A stretch of 64,000 nt of DNA from Pantoea sp050157905 (GTDB lineage Bacteria > Pseudomonadota > Gammaproteobacteria > Enterobacterales > Enterobacteriaceae). Each line of letters begins with the position of its first letter. Within the stretch, counting starts at the first letter, position 1. A program made the position numbers and the translations under genes. Below the pieces are notes generated by a model. That model made no database searches. It saw nothing but the letters and a program-made list of their open reading frames with translations, and was not told where the DNA came from. Where the stretch lies: positions 2,728,001-2,792,000 of the forward strand of contig NZ_JBKIWZ010000001.1 in NCBI RefSeq assembly GCF_050157905.1, written 5' to 3'. Shown here piece by piece: positions 32,783 to 42,382 of the stretch.

Positions 32783-33193
32783 ATGAAACCAGGATTGTTT
32801 CTGATGCTGCTGCTTGTCAGCACCGCAACGATGGCAGAGGATCTGAAATCCGGGGCGTCCCTTGATCGCTGCCTGGATAAGGCCTCGACCACCCTTGCCA
32901 TGAACCAGTGCTACGCTGCGGCGACCCAGGCCTGGGATCAGGCGATGAATGCGCAGTACAGCGCGCTGATGGCGCGTCTCAGCGGCGACGAAAAAACAGC
33001 GCTGCGCAGCGCACAGCGTGCATGGCTGAACTACCGCGATCGCTGGCTTGAGGCCAGCCGGCATCAGCTCAAAAATCAGGGCACGCTGGGCAGCGTCGCC
33101 CTGAGCGCCCAGCAAATGAGTCTGGTACGCAATCAGGCGCTGATGTTGCAGTCCCTGAGTAAAGGCAGTTGCGCGAATCCGGATGATTGCTGA
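32783..33193 (+). CDS. DUF1311/LprI-family secreted protein
   Basis: A 136-residue exported protein with a signal peptide (MKPGLFLMLLLVSTATMA, cleaved before EDLK). The four-cysteine helical DUF1311 core reads RCLDKASTTLAMNQCYAAAT, WDQAMNAQYSALMARL, then AQRAWLNYRDRWLEA and a C-terminal CANPDDC. Some relatives inhibit lysozyme (LprI, YqgB-like), but this member is untested. Single gene between the divergent chemoreceptor and the YeaL-type gene. Confidence 0.83.
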   Translation: MKPGLFLMLLLVSTATMAEDLKSGASLDRCLDKASTTLAMNQCYAAATQAWDQAMNAQYSALMARLSGDEKTALRSAQRAWLNYRDRWLEASRHQLKNQGTLGSVALSAQQMSLVRNQALMLQSLSKGSCANPDDC

Positions 33194-33250
33194 CCTCAGC
33201 GGCTATGACGCTGGCGAATCAGTGCGCCCTCTCACCTTCAGGAAAACACC

Positions 33251-33700
33251 ATGGCAGCTTACGCCTCAACCCTTATTCTTATCGGCCTTGCCGTACTGAG
33301 TTACTTCGTTCACAACACGGCGGTCACGATCTCTATTCTGGTCCTGCTGGTCATAAAACTAACCCCGCTTTCCCACTTTTTTCCCTATGTGGAAAAACAG
33401 GGCATTACTCTGGGCATTATTATCCTGACCGTGGCGGTGATGGCGCCACTGGCCAGCGGTTCGTTGCCCGCCTCGTCGCTGATTAAGTCATTTGCTAACT
33501 GGCAGTCGATTGTGGCAATCCTGGTGGGTATTTTCGTGGCCTGGCTGGGTGGACGGGGCGTGAATTTTATGAGCGCACAGCCTTCAGTGATTGGCGGGCT
33601 GCTGATTGGCACGGTCATTGGCGTCGCATTCTTCCGGGGCGTGCCGGTAGGACCACTGATTGCTGCAGGAATTGTTTCGCTGTTAGTGACCGCGAAGTAG
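33251..33700 (+). CDS. DUF441 family membrane protein (YeaL-like)
   Basis: A 149-residue inner-membrane protein with four hydrophobic segments: LILIGLAVLSYFVHNTAVTI, GITLGIIILTVAVMAPLASG, SIVAILVGIFVAWLGGRGVN and PLIAAGIVSLLVTAK. The central GRGVNFMSAQPSVIGGLLIG is typical of UPF0756/DUF441 proteins such as E. coli YeaL. Function unknown. ATG 33251 is chosen; no terminator separates it from the ppa region. Confidence 0.87.
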   Translation: MAAYASTLILIGLAVLSYFVHNTAVTISILVLLVIKLTPLSHFFPYVEKQGITLGIIILTVAVMAPLASGSLPASSLIKSFANWQSIVAILVGIFVAWLGGRGVNFMSAQPSVIGGLLIGTVIGVAFFRGVPVGPLIAAGIVSLLVTAK

Positions 33701-33756
33701 CCTTTGGGCGCATTCCGAAACGCTAAAAAGAGGGCATACTTTCAGAGTCAGTTGGC

Positions 33757-33762
33757 TATAAT
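33757..33762 (+). promoter_or_regulatory. ppa promoter -10 box
   Basis: A perfect TATAAT preceded by TTGGC, 38 bp before the ppa ATG. No convincing -35 hexamer is present at 16-18 bp, so strength may depend on the upstream region. Confidence 0.6.
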
Positions 33763-33800
33763 AGCCGACACTCAACATACGACCATTGAAGGAATACCCG

Positions 33801-34331
33801 ATGAGTTTGAACCAGGTGCCAGCAGGTAAAGACCTGCCAGAAGATATCTACGTTGTCATTGAGATCCCAGCGAATGCTGATCCGATCAAATACGAAGTTG
33901 ATAAAGAGTCTGGCGCCCTGTTTGTAGACCGTTTCATGTCTACCGCGATGTTCTATCCGTGCAACTACGGTTACATCAACAACACCCTTTCTCTGGATGG
34001 TGACCCGGTTGACGTGCTGGTTCCGACCCCCTATCCACTGGTTCCAGGCTCAGTGATCCGCTGCCGTCCGGTTGGCGTGCTGAAAATGACCGACGAGTCT
34101 GGCGAAGATGCCAAACTGGTTGCCGTTCCGCACACCAAGCTTTCTAAAGAGTACGATCACATCAAAGATGTGAACGACCTGCCAGAACTGCTGCGCGCTC
34201 AGATCACCCACTTCTTTGAGCACTACAAAGATCTGGAAAAAGGCAAATGGGTGAAAGTGGATGGCTGGGACAACGCAGAAGCCGCTAAAGCCGAAATCAT
34301 CTCCTCTTACGAGCGCGCTCAGAAGAAATAA
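33801..34331 (+). CDS. ppa: inorganic pyrophosphatase
   Basis: The essential cytoplasmic enzyme that hydrolyses pyrophosphate to two phosphates and drives biosynthetic reactions; 176 residues as in E. coli. The catalytic signature DGDPVDVLVPTPYPL (about residues 66-80) with its metal-binding aspartates is intact, as are FYPCNYGYINNTL and KEYDHIKDVNDLP. ATG 33801 (MSLNQVPAGKDLPEDIYVVI) is preceded by GGAA. A strong terminator follows. Confidence 0.98.
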   Translation: MSLNQVPAGKDLPEDIYVVIEIPANADPIKYEVDKESGALFVDRFMSTAMFYPCNYGYINNTLSLDGDPVDVLVPTPYPLVPGSVIRCRPVGVLKMTDESGEDAKLVAVPHTKLSKEYDHIKDVNDLPELLRAQITHFFEHYKDLEKGKWVKVDGWDNAEAAKAEIISSYERAQKK

Positions 34332-34352
34332 TTCTGCTGCCGGTTTGTGAGT

Positions 34353-34385
34353 AAAAAAACACCGTCCATCCGGACGGTGTTTTTG
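34353..34385. terminator. bidirectional terminator between ppa and ytfP
   Basis: A-run, ACACCGTCC, AT, CCGGACGGTGT, T-run. It stops ppa and, on the other strand, the tamA-tamB-ytfP unit, whose last stop lies 2 bp away. Confidence 0.92.
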
Positions 34386-34386
34386 T

Positions 34387-34740
34387 TCAGGCCTCTGGCG
34401 TCTCATCGCGCTTCAGCCAGTCTCCACTTGTGATGCGATGGCGTCCTGCCACTGAGCGTTGATAGACATAAAGCCATGCACTGCCAAACGGCGTCTGAGT
34501 CAGATAGCGTTTGTACTCTCCCCCTTTGGTACGGAGCGCATCCAGCTCCGCCAGGGTTGAGGCATCAATGCGGTACACTTCGCAATGTACCGTTCCGTTG
34601 CCCTCAATTACGCCGGGATAATGGCCCAGATTGTAAAGCTCAAAGCCTTCAATCTGGTGATCACCCAGCCACTGCGCATTTGTCATCCAGTGACTGTTTC
34701 CCTGTTTGCGCCGTAAACTGCCGTAGACAATTATTCGCAT
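34387..34740 (-). CDS. ytfP: gamma-glutamylcyclotransferase-like protein YtfP
   Basis: A 117-residue protein of the GGCT-like (BtrG) fold. The N-terminal MRIIVYGSLRRKQGN is the characteristic YGSL loop, and the acid residue region EVYRIDASTLAELDALRTKGGEYKR follows, which holds the usual Glu. Its substrate is unknown. It lies 2 bp after tamB on the same strand, as in E. coli. Confidence 0.92.
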   Translation of the reverse strand: MRIIVYGSLRRKQGNSHWMTNAQWLGDHQIEGFELYNLGHYPGVIEGNGTVHCEVYRIDASTLAELDALRTKGGEYKRYLTQTPFGSAWLYVYQRSVAGRHRITSGDWLKRDETPEA

Positions 34741-34742
34741 TG

Positions 34743-37700
34743 CTAAAACTCAAACTGATAGAGCAAATCGAGAGCCTGATCCACACCGGACACGGCTTCC
34801 AGATAGAGTTTGGGCATCAGGCGGTAACGCAAGGTTAACGTCGCCAGTGAATCAAATATGCCAACACCGTATTTTACCTGCAGACCCGGCAGCACATAGC
34901 CGCTGACCTGCACCTGCTGGCTGTCGCCAACACCCGCAGTATCAACAGCAAGATTGCTGACACCGAATGTCTCCCCGATTTTACCCACAACCTGCCCACT
35001 TTGTGCAACCCCTAAGCCAACAAGGGCCGAAGTCAGTGCGTTACTGTCGCCATCGCTGCCTAATCCCTGACCACGCAGCAGGTAAGAGAGCGCTTCCTGT
35101 TGCGACATCGCCGGATCGGAGAAGACTTCCGCTTTCGGCTCATCCGCCAGGCCGGTGACGCGCAGACCCGCCGTCACACCATCTTCGGTGGCATCCGGAT
35201 TACGAATCGCTTCAAGGTTAACGTAAGGCTGATCCGGCGGACCGGCAAACTGCAGCTCACCTTTACGTACGATCAGATCCTGACCATAGGCATGGAAACG
35301 ACCGGAGGGAATGTTGATCTGACCGTTCAGGCCCAGCCCGGATTTATCCTGCACCATCTTCAGGTCGCCATTCAGCTTCGCCTTCAGGCCAAACGCCGAG
35401 AGCCGCACATCGTTGCCGACATGGATCACCAGATTACTGTTAATCGGGATCGAGGCGGTTTTCGGTGCAATTGGCTTCAGCTGTTCATCCAGCATCACCT
35501 CATCGGACGAAACCCCGGTGGCGCTCTCCGGCACTTCCTGCACCGTAATACGCGCCCACGGAATATCAACCCGCCCATCCAGGTTAAAGGCGGCTGGCGT
35601 CGCTTCAAACACCAGATCGGGTGAGACATCCATCCGCACCATCGGCGGTACCGTGACGCGCACCCGGCTACCCTGCGCCGCAATGCGCGCACGCCAGTTA
35701 TCGAGCTGGCTCCAGTCCGCATTACCACTAAGGTTGATGTTACCCTGCGTGGTCTGCACCAGGCCGTTCAGGGTCGAACTCATGCCGTTGAAGACCAGAT
35801 TCAGATTAGCATTGGTCAGATCCACCGGCATAAAGTTACCATCCACGTCCACGCCGGTCAGACCCAGCTGGCCAAAGACCTGTGGCTGCTGAATGCTGCC
35901 GCCCAGACGCAAGGCGCTGTTCAGGTTGCCCTTGATCTTTTCGCCCTGCATCAGCGCAGGATTCAGCATCGCCAGCGAGAGATTGCGAATATTGACATTC
36001 CCCCCCAGTGTGCGACGGTTTTGCGGATCGGTGATCTGCACGTTGCCATCGAGCTGGCCGTTGCCGGCGATACGGAGCAGCCAGTCGAGCTGGGCGCGTC
36101 CATTGCGCAGCGCGGCATTGAGGTTGAGCGTGTCAAAGGCGATCGGCAGGTTGTTGCCCTGCACGTCCTGCACCACTTTCACGCCGTTGCCTTTTAGCGC
36201 CACGGTGCCGGTCGGTAGTCCGCCGTCTGCGGTCCAGTTCACGCGCACATCTCCGCTGAACAGGCCGCTCAGCTGTGTGGCATCCGGCATAAAGGGTTTA
36301 ACTATCGCCAGGTCAAAGCGGTTCAGCACCACATGCGCATGGCCTGCTGGCCCGGCTTCAACCGGCTCCGGTACACAGAGCTGCGCATTGGGGTTCTGCC
36401 AGCAGTGCGGGCCAATCGTCGCCGTCTGGCGGCTGTTAAGGTAGTCAATTGCCATTGCGCGGGTCAGACGCCATTCTCCGACCGGCGTATCAAAGCGCGT
36501 GTCGTTGAGCGACCCTTTCCAGCGTTCGGTCTGGCGATCAAAGCTGCCGTTCAGCGCCAGCTGGCCGGAAACCGGCTTGCCCTGCACAGTGAGCTTCAGC
36601 TGATGCTGCTTTTCGTTACCGTCGGCGTTCAGCGTCAGCAGACTGATGTTCAGCGCATCCTGCTTCAGCTGCTCGACGCGCAGTTGCAGCTTGCCCGCGA
36701 CCTGCTCGCCGGAACGAACGTCACCGTTCAGCGTGACGCGGTTAATCTGCATCTGCTGCCAGCGTAGCCCGCGACCATTGAGGTCGGCCAGCAGCTGTGG
36801 CGCTTTCAGGGTGCCGCGCGCTTTAAGAGTGCCGTTAATGACGCCGCCCAGACCCGGCAGCGCATTGTCGAGCTGCGGCGCGTTGATGCTGGCGTCGAGA
36901 TCCAGGCTGTCGCCCAGCGCCCCTTTGACATCCAGATGGTTGCGGCCCAGCGCCAGTTTGATGCCCGGCACCGTCCACTGGTTGTAGCTGTTACCGGTCA
37001 GCGAGCCGTCTGCGGTTACCGCGTTCTGTTTCACATTGCCTTTGAGCTGCAGCTGCGGCACGCTCAGCTGCCAGCTGCCACCATAGAGACTGCCGCGGGT
37101 GGTGATCCTGCCATCCAGCCGCGCAGGCCAGTCGGGATACTGTTTTGCCGTGTTGATGCCCGCCAGCGTCAGTTCACTGCGCCAGCTAATCGCTTTGCGC
37201 CAGTCCACCAGCGCGGTGAGGTCAATATTGCCCTGCAGCGCGGCAATGCGCAGACGGTCAAGGCTGAACTGTTCGACATTGCCCTTACCGGTCAGCGACA
37301 CGCTGGCCGGTGGCACCGATTCCCCCTTCACAGCGGTCTGCAGTGACATCACATAGTCGGTGGCCTTGCCTTTGAACTGATAATCCAGCTTATCCGCCTG
37401 ATACTGCACCGGGCCGGTTAACGGCCAGCGCAGCTGCGGACTGGTCAGCTGCAATGACAGCGGCAGTCCCGCCACCGCCAGCTGCGTCGTGGCATCCAGC
37501 TGCGCGCTGACCGGACCGGAGAGGTTCAGCCCCAGCTTCAGCTCGTCACGCATCGCGCCATTCAGTTTCAGCGCCAGCTTTTCGCCTTTAATCGGGTCGG
37601 TATTGACCGTGCCGTTCAGGGCGAAATCGACCGGCCAGTTATCCGCCAGCGTCGCCTGTCCGCTGCCGTTAAGCTTGCCCAGGTTCGAGTCCACTTCCAG

Positions 37701-38510
37701 CGTTGTCAGCTGCATCTGACGATCGGCGGTTCTGGCTTTCAGCAGCAACCGGCTGACCGAAATATCGGTGTCGCCGGTGATACGCAGCTGTTCACCCAGA
37801 ATCTGCTGCACATCAATATCCAGCGGCAGACGGAAATCAGGCAATGCGGGCAGAAGAGGCTCTGCAAACATCGCCTGCAGCGTTTCACCCAGGGGTTTCT
37901 CTGCGGGATGAGGCTGCTGCACTTTCGGCTGTACCACCTCTTCATTCACGACTTTTGCCGCCTTTGGTAGCGCAATCAGCAGGCTTTGAATATGGGTCGG
38001 ATTCAGCGTCAGCGCGCGATCCTGCCACTGCAGGCCGGTGGTGAAATCGAGCAGCGAGATCGCCGTGTCATCAACCTTCACATTGATATTGTGCAGGCCA
38101 AGATGAGTCAGCGTAATCGGGTATGGCGTGCTGAGGTTCGTATTGCCACTCTCCTCTTCCGGCGCTGGCGCGGCAGGCGTCATCTTTTTGCTGTCGACCA
38201 CTACGCTGATGTCGCGCAGGGAGATGTCGTTTACGCAGACCGACGAGTGCAGCAGGCAGTTAAGATTAACTGCCAGATGGATCTGACCGGCATCCACGCT
38301 GACGCCCGGCATTTCGTAACGCAGACCGTTAAGCGTCAGGTTGCGCCAGCCGCCGTCCACCTGCTTGATTGAGAGGCCCGGCACCCAGCGCGATGCGCCC
38401 TTCAGCACCAGATGCAGCCCCGGCGTGGTGCCAATTAAAAACGCCACGCCGCCCAGCAGCAGCACCAGAAAAATCAGAATACCGATCAAGACCTTTTTCC
38501 ACAGCTTCAT
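34743..38510 (-). CDS. tamB: translocation and assembly module subunit TamB
   Basis: A 1255-residue AsmA-like inner-membrane-anchored protein bridging the periplasm. With TamA it supports autotransporter assembly and also phospholipid transport to the outer membrane. One N-terminal transmembrane helix (VLIGILIFLVLLLGGVAFLI, about residues 7-26) is followed by a very long beta-rich periplasmic body. The C-terminal DUF490 domain ends YGVGIFDSLATLTLRYRL and LDLLYQFEF. The start overlaps the tamA stop by 4 bp. Confidence 0.97.
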   Translation of the reverse strand: MKLWKKVLIGILIFLVLLLGGVAFLIGTTPGLHLVLKGASRWVPGLSIKQVDGGWRNLTLNGLRYEMPGVSVDAGQIHLAVNLNCLLHSSVCVNDISLRDISVVVDSKKMTPAAPAPEEESGNTNLSTPYPITLTHLGLHNINVKVDDTAISLLDFTTGLQWQDRALTLNPTHIQSLLIALPKAAKVVNEEVVQPKVQQPHPAEKPLGETLQAMFAEPLLPALPDFRLPLDIDVQQILGEQLRITGDTDISVSRLLLKARTADRQMQLTTLEVDSNLGKLNGSGQATLADNWPVDFALNGTVNTDPIKGEKLALKLNGAMRDELKLGLNLSGPVSAQLDATTQLAVAGLPLSLQLTSPQLRWPLTGPVQYQADKLDYQFKGKATDYVMSLQTAVKGESVPPASVSLTGKGNVEQFSLDRLRIAALQGNIDLTALVDWRKAISWRSELTLAGINTAKQYPDWPARLDGRITTRGSLYGGSWQLSVPQLQLKGNVKQNAVTADGSLTGNSYNQWTVPGIKLALGRNHLDVKGALGDSLDLDASINAPQLDNALPGLGGVINGTLKARGTLKAPQLLADLNGRGLRWQQMQINRVTLNGDVRSGEQVAGKLQLRVEQLKQDALNISLLTLNADGNEKQHQLKLTVQGKPVSGQLALNGSFDRQTERWKGSLNDTRFDTPVGEWRLTRAMAIDYLNSRQTATIGPHCWQNPNAQLCVPEPVEAGPAGHAHVVLNRFDLAIVKPFMPDATQLSGLFSGDVRVNWTADGGLPTGTVALKGNGVKVVQDVQGNNLPIAFDTLNLNAALRNGRAQLDWLLRIAGNGQLDGNVQITDPQNRRTLGGNVNIRNLSLAMLNPALMQGEKIKGNLNSALRLGGSIQQPQVFGQLGLTGVDVDGNFMPVDLTNANLNLVFNGMSSTLNGLVQTTQGNINLSGNADWSQLDNWRARIAAQGSRVRVTVPPMVRMDVSPDLVFEATPAAFNLDGRVDIPWARITVQEVPESATGVSSDEVMLDEQLKPIAPKTASIPINSNLVIHVGNDVRLSAFGLKAKLNGDLKMVQDKSGLGLNGQINIPSGRFHAYGQDLIVRKGELQFAGPPDQPYVNLEAIRNPDATEDGVTAGLRVTGLADEPKAEVFSDPAMSQQEALSYLLRGQGLGSDGDSNALTSALVGLGVAQSGQVVGKIGETFGVSNLAVDTAGVGDSQQVQVSGYVLPGLQVKYGVGIFDSLATLTLRYRLMPKLYLEAVSGVDQALDLLYQFEF

Positions 38511-40246
38511 AGTTCAGGCCCCAGTCCTACGTAAAATTGCAATCCATGCTCCTCGTCATCGCCAATCGGCCTGGCGATATCAAATTTGATGGGTCCGACC
38601 GGTGAAGACCAGCGCACGCCGACGCCCGCGCCGGTCTTGACGTTGCTTTGTTTGATGTCGTTCACCGCTTCACCGGAGTCCACAAACACGGCTCCCCACC
38701 ATTTGCCAGTGACGTTGTACTGATACTCCAGCGACCCGGTAGCCAGTTTTGAGGCCCCCGTGAGTTTGCCATCCTCGTCGCGCGGGGAGATATTTTTGTA
38801 TTTGTAGCCACGAATACTGCGGTCTCCCCCGGCAAAGAAGCGCAGATCCGGCGGGACTTTGTCGAAATCGTTGGTTTCGATCCAGCCCAGATTACCGCGG
38901 GCCACAAAGCGATGACTGTCGCCCAGGGTGCGGATCCAGACGTTCTGCGCCTGCAGGATCAGGAAGTCGACGTCAGACCCCCAGGTCGTGTCTGAGACAT
39001 CGACGGAATAACGCTGCGTATCACCCCAGGTCGGCATCAGGCCGCCACGCGAACGGGTACGGTTTACGCTGACGCCCGGATAGAGCAGCATGGTGGTATT
39101 GGTCACGTTGCCCTGGGTAAAGTGGTCCAGACTCCAGCGCAGGTTGACGGCCTTCTGCCAGCCGCTGCTGCTGTCCCAGTTGCGCGACACGGCAAGCGTG
39201 CTGGTATCGGCTTTGGTGTCGTTGAGGTCGGTTCGCTTCAGCCCGCCGGAGAAGGTGTAGTACTGCTCCAGCGGACTTTTCAGCAGCGGCACTTTGTAAC
39301 TCAAATCGACCTGCTGTTCGGGCGCAGAGACATAGGCACTGGCCGTCAGGCTATGGCCACGGTCATTCACCCAGGGTTTCTTCCAGGTTCCCTTCAGGCG
39401 GGGGCCGACATCGGTGGAGTAGCCGACGCCGGTTTCAATGGTGTTTTCGACGCGGGGCGACATGACAGCGTTCAGCGGCAGTACTTTTGTCTTGCGGCCC
39501 TTACTGAATTCCGGCGCGACCACCACCGAATTAAACCAGCCGGTGGCGGAGAGACGGCGATTCAGCTCGGCTAAATCGCGGGAGCTGTAGTAGTCCCCCT
39601 CTTTAAAGGGCACCAGATTTTGCAGGTACGCTTCGCGGATCTGCGAGCCCTGAAACGTCACGTCGCCAAAGCGATAGCGCTCGCCGCTGTCGTAATCAAT
39701 GTCCCAGAAAGCTTCATGTCGCTCGACCGACACGCCAAGCTGGCTCTTTTTAAACGTGCCATCGAAGTAACCGTTGCGCAGGGCGAGATTAGAGAAGCCA
39801 CTTTTGAATTTGTCATATTGCCCGTGATTGAGCTGGGTGCCCACTTTGGGCCGCCCCTGCTTTACCCAGGCTTTGTAATCGGCGTCGTTGCGCGCATCGC
39901 CTTCGACCACGATAGTACTGCCACCAATTTTAACCGGCTGACCCGGGGTCACTTTTGCCACCAGCACCGGCCGTCCGCCCTGCGCTGGCGCGGGACGGGA
40001 TTCAAAGTCGATGGTAGGTTCGTAATAGCCGAGTGCGCGCAGCCCCTCTTTTATCGCGACCGAGACGCGTGCACGAAAGCGGCCATCGTTTGAGACCTCA
40101 TCGCTGCCAATGGTCGACAGGCGCGCCCTGACATTCTTTTGCAAATCCCCGGTTAAGCCCTCTACCTGCAATCGCACGGTCGCCGCCTCAAGGGCGGGCG
40201 CGGCAAGCAGCAGGCTGGCCATGCAATAAGTGTAAAATCGTGGCAC
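38507..40246 (-). CDS. tamA: outer-membrane Omp85 protein TamA
   Basis: A 579-residue BamA-related outer-membrane protein. A signal peptide (MASLLLAAPALEA) is followed by three POTRA domains (to about 265) and a 16-strand barrel. The lid/L6 motif RFFAGGDRSIRGYKYKNISP (VRGY-type) is at about residue 465, and the protein ends FYVGLGPEL. It lacks the adjacent msrA seen in E. coli. Coupled to tamB. Confidence 0.97.
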   Translation of the reverse strand: MPRFYTYCMASLLLAAPALEAATVRLQVEGLTGDLQKNVRARLSTIGSDEVSNDGRFRARVSVAIKEGLRALGYYEPTIDFESRPAPAQGGRPVLVAKVTPGQPVKIGGSTIVVEGDARNDADYKAWVKQGRPKVGTQLNHGQYDKFKSGFSNLALRNGYFDGTFKKSQLGVSVERHEAFWDIDYDSGERYRFGDVTFQGSQIREAYLQNLVPFKEGDYYSSRDLAELNRRLSATGWFNSVVVAPEFSKGRKTKVLPLNAVMSPRVENTIETGVGYSTDVGPRLKGTWKKPWVNDRGHSLTASAYVSAPEQQVDLSYKVPLLKSPLEQYYTFSGGLKRTDLNDTKADTSTLAVSRNWDSSSGWQKAVNLRWSLDHFTQGNVTNTTMLLYPGVSVNRTRSRGGLMPTWGDTQRYSVDVSDTTWGSDVDFLILQAQNVWIRTLGDSHRFVARGNLGWIETNDFDKVPPDLRFFAGGDRSIRGYKYKNISPRDEDGKLTGASKLATGSLEYQYNVTGKWWGAVFVDSGEAVNDIKQSNVKTGAGVGVRWSSPVGPIKFDIARPIGDDEEHGLQFYVGLGPEL

Positions 40247-40729
40247 CTGTACTCCTGTTAATCATGCCGGCCCCTTTTCCACGGGGCGTTTATTAATCAT
40301 CTTTGCCCGCACTACCGCGACGGCAACACCCTCATCATAGCCGCACTTTATGGCAAACGGCGACGCTACGCTGACATCTAAGTCAAATAACGTCATATTG
40401 TCGGCAAATGACGGGGGCGATACAACTCCTGCGCAAGGGAATGATCGGTCCGGAATGGCGCAGTCAGATAAATCCGGAGCACGCCAGCCGCTCAGGCGTC
40501 GTAACTGGGTGATTTTGCCCTCTGGCGGCACGATGAGCGCTCCTGCTATAATCGGCCACCACAGGCATCCCGCCTGTTTTCATTTCTGCCCCGACATCTC
40601 ATTCTCTGTCGATATGGCGCAGACATTTTTGGCACGGATAGCTCTGTTTCATGGATAAACCCGCTCTGTTTGCGCTTACCCACGCTGCCCAGGCCAAAAA
40701 TGACATGTGGATAACCCTTTGGATCTCCT
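40247..40729. other. 483-bp divergent region tamA/ytfL with ytfL promoter, no msrA
   Basis: No convincing gene. The longest open frames lack ribosome sites and resemble nothing I know. An extended -10 promoter, TGCTATAAT (40544-40552, plus strand), lies 178 bp before ytfL, giving a long untranslated leader. In E. coli msrA (about 640 bp) occupies this place; no GCFWG motif of MsrA can be found in any frame. Confidence 0.7.
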
Positions 40730-42052
40730 ATGTTAGATAGCTTACTTGTCATTCTGTTGCTGATCGTAATCAGTGCTTTTTTTTCTCTGTCAGAGATCTC
40801 GCTGGCCGCTGCCCGTAAGATCAAACTGAAACTGTTGGCCGATGAAGGCAACGTCAATGCGCAGCGCGTACTGAAAATGCAGGAAACGCCGGGCATGTTC
40901 TTCACCGTGGTGCAGATTGGCCTCAACGCCGTCGCCATCCTGGGCGGTATCGTCGGTGACGCGGCGTTTTCACCGGTTTTTCGCGGTCTGTTTGATCAGT
41001 TTGTCTCACCGGAGCTGGCCGAACAGCTCAGCTTTATCTGCTCCTTCACCATCGTCACCAGCATGTTTATCCTGTTCGCCGACCTGACCCCGAAACGGGT
41101 CGGCATGGTGGCACCGGAAACCATCGCGCTGCGTATCATCAACCCGATGCGCTTCTGTCTGCTGATCATGCGTCCGCTGGTGTGGCTGTTTAATGGCCTG
41201 GCTAACGTCTTCTTCCGTCTCTTCAAGCTGCCGATGGTGCGTAAAGATGACATCACCTCCGACGATATCTACGCGGTCGTTGAGGCGGGTGCGCTGGCCG
41301 GGGTGCTGCGTAAACAGGAGCATGAGCTGATTGAAAACGTGTTCGAACTGGAGTCGCGTACCGTTCCCTCCTCCATGACCTCGCGTGAGAATATCGTCTG
41401 GTTTGATCTGCACGAAGATGAAGCCAGCCTGAAAACGAAAATCGCCGAGCATCCGCACTCCAAGTTTTTAGTCTGTAGCGGCGACATCGACCATATTGTC
41501 GGTTACGTCGACTCGAAAGAGCTGCTGCTGCGCGTACTGGGCAATCAGAGCATGGCGCTGAACAGCGGCCTGCAGATTCGTTCCGCGCTGATCGTGCCGG
41601 ATACGCTGACCCTCTCCGAAGCGCTGGAAAGCTTTAAAACCGCCGGTGAAGATTTCGCGGTGATCATGAACGAATATGCGCTGGTCGTCGGTATCATTAC
41701 CCTGAATGACGTGATGACCACGCTGATGGGCGATCTGGTTGGTCAGGGGATGGAAGAGCAGATCGTCGCCCGTGACGAGAACTCATGGCTGGTGGAAGGC
41801 GGCACGCCGATCGATGACGTTATGCGTGTGCTGGACATCGATGAGTTCCCGCAGTCCGGCAACTACGAAACCATCGGCGGCTTTATGATGTACATGCTGC
41901 GTAAGATCCCGAAACGCACCGATTTTGTGAAGTTTGCGGGCTACAAATTTGAGGTAGTGGATATCGACAGCTACCGTATTGATCAGCTGCTGGTGACCCG
42001 CATCGATGAGCGACCGCCGGTGCTGAGCATGACTAAAAACGAAGACGAGTAG
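40730..42052 (+). CDS. ytfL: CNNM/CBS-domain inner-membrane protein YtfL
   Basis: A 440-residue protein of the HlyC/CorC-associated family. An N-terminal CNNM transmembrane domain (about residues 1-185, LSEISLAAARKIKLKLLADE and ADLTPKRVGMVAPE) is followed by two CBS domains and a C-terminal CorC_HlyC domain (PQSGNYETIGGFMMYMLRKI). E. coli YtfL has been implicated in putrescine export/pH stress. ATG 40730. Confidence 0.95.
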   Translation: MLDSLLVILLLIVISAFFSLSEISLAAARKIKLKLLADEGNVNAQRVLKMQETPGMFFTVVQIGLNAVAILGGIVGDAAFSPVFRGLFDQFVSPELAEQLSFICSFTIVTSMFILFADLTPKRVGMVAPETIALRIINPMRFCLLIMRPLVWLFNGLANVFFRLFKLPMVRKDDITSDDIYAVVEAGALAGVLRKQEHELIENVFELESRTVPSSMTSRENIVWFDLHEDEASLKTKIAEHPHSKFLVCSGDIDHIVGYVDSKELLLRVLGNQSMALNSGLQIRSALIVPDTLTLSEALESFKTAGEDFAVIMNEYALVVGIITLNDVMTTLMGDLVGQGMEEQIVARDENSWLVEGGTPIDDVMRVLDIDEFPQSGNYETIGGFMMYMLRKIPKRTDFVKFAGYKFEVVDIDSYRIDQLLVTRIDERPPVLSMTKNEDE

Positions 42053-42148
42053 AAAAAGTCAGGACCTGATTTCAGAGGGTGGGCATCAGTGAAGAAGGTA
42101 ACAGGCCTGGTTCGGACTGCCAACACAGACCCGCTGACCGCAGAAGCA

Positions 42149-42174
42149 TCAAGGGCGCCATTGGCGCCCTTGTC
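42149..42174. terminator. hairpin between ytfL and ytfK
   Basis: CAAGGGCGCC-AT-TGGCGCCCTTG with TCTTT on the plus side; positioned just inside the end of convergent ytfK, able to act for ytfL and possibly for ytfK. Confidence 0.8.
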
Positions 42175-42175
42175 T

Positions 42176-42382
42176 TTAGTTGAACTCAAGCTTGAGACGC
42201 ACGACCTGGCGGTTAATTTCTGACATCACGCTCAGATGCTGTTTGTCTTTGACGCGCGGAATAAGGACTTTGCCCTTATCAAACTCAAACGCGCCAACAT
42301 CCTTGATATACAACCTTCCTTTGAACAGCGTTTTTACATATTTCGCTATCTGCAGCGGATTATAGCGCTGGAAGATCTTCAT
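42176..42382 (-). CDS. ytfK: DUF1107 protein YtfK (SpoT-activating protein)
   Basis: A 68-residue cytoplasmic protein almost identical to E. coli YtfK (MKIFQRYNPLQIAKYVKTLF, GRLYIKDVGAFEFDKGKVLI). In E. coli YtfK binds SpoT and tips it toward (p)ppGpp synthesis during phosphate or fatty-acid starvation. Convergent with ytfL; 315 bp of non-coding sequence lies upstream. Confidence 0.95.
   Translation of the reverse strand: MKIFQRYNPLQIAKYVKTLFKGRLYIKDVGAFEFDKGKVLIPRVKDKQHLSVMSEINRQVVRLKLEFN

Noticed and set aside
40350..40658. 102-codon plus-strand open frame in the tamA/ytfL gap
   Set aside because: No ribosome site, odd low-complexity composition, no resemblance to MsrA or any family I know, and it overlaps the ytfL promoter.
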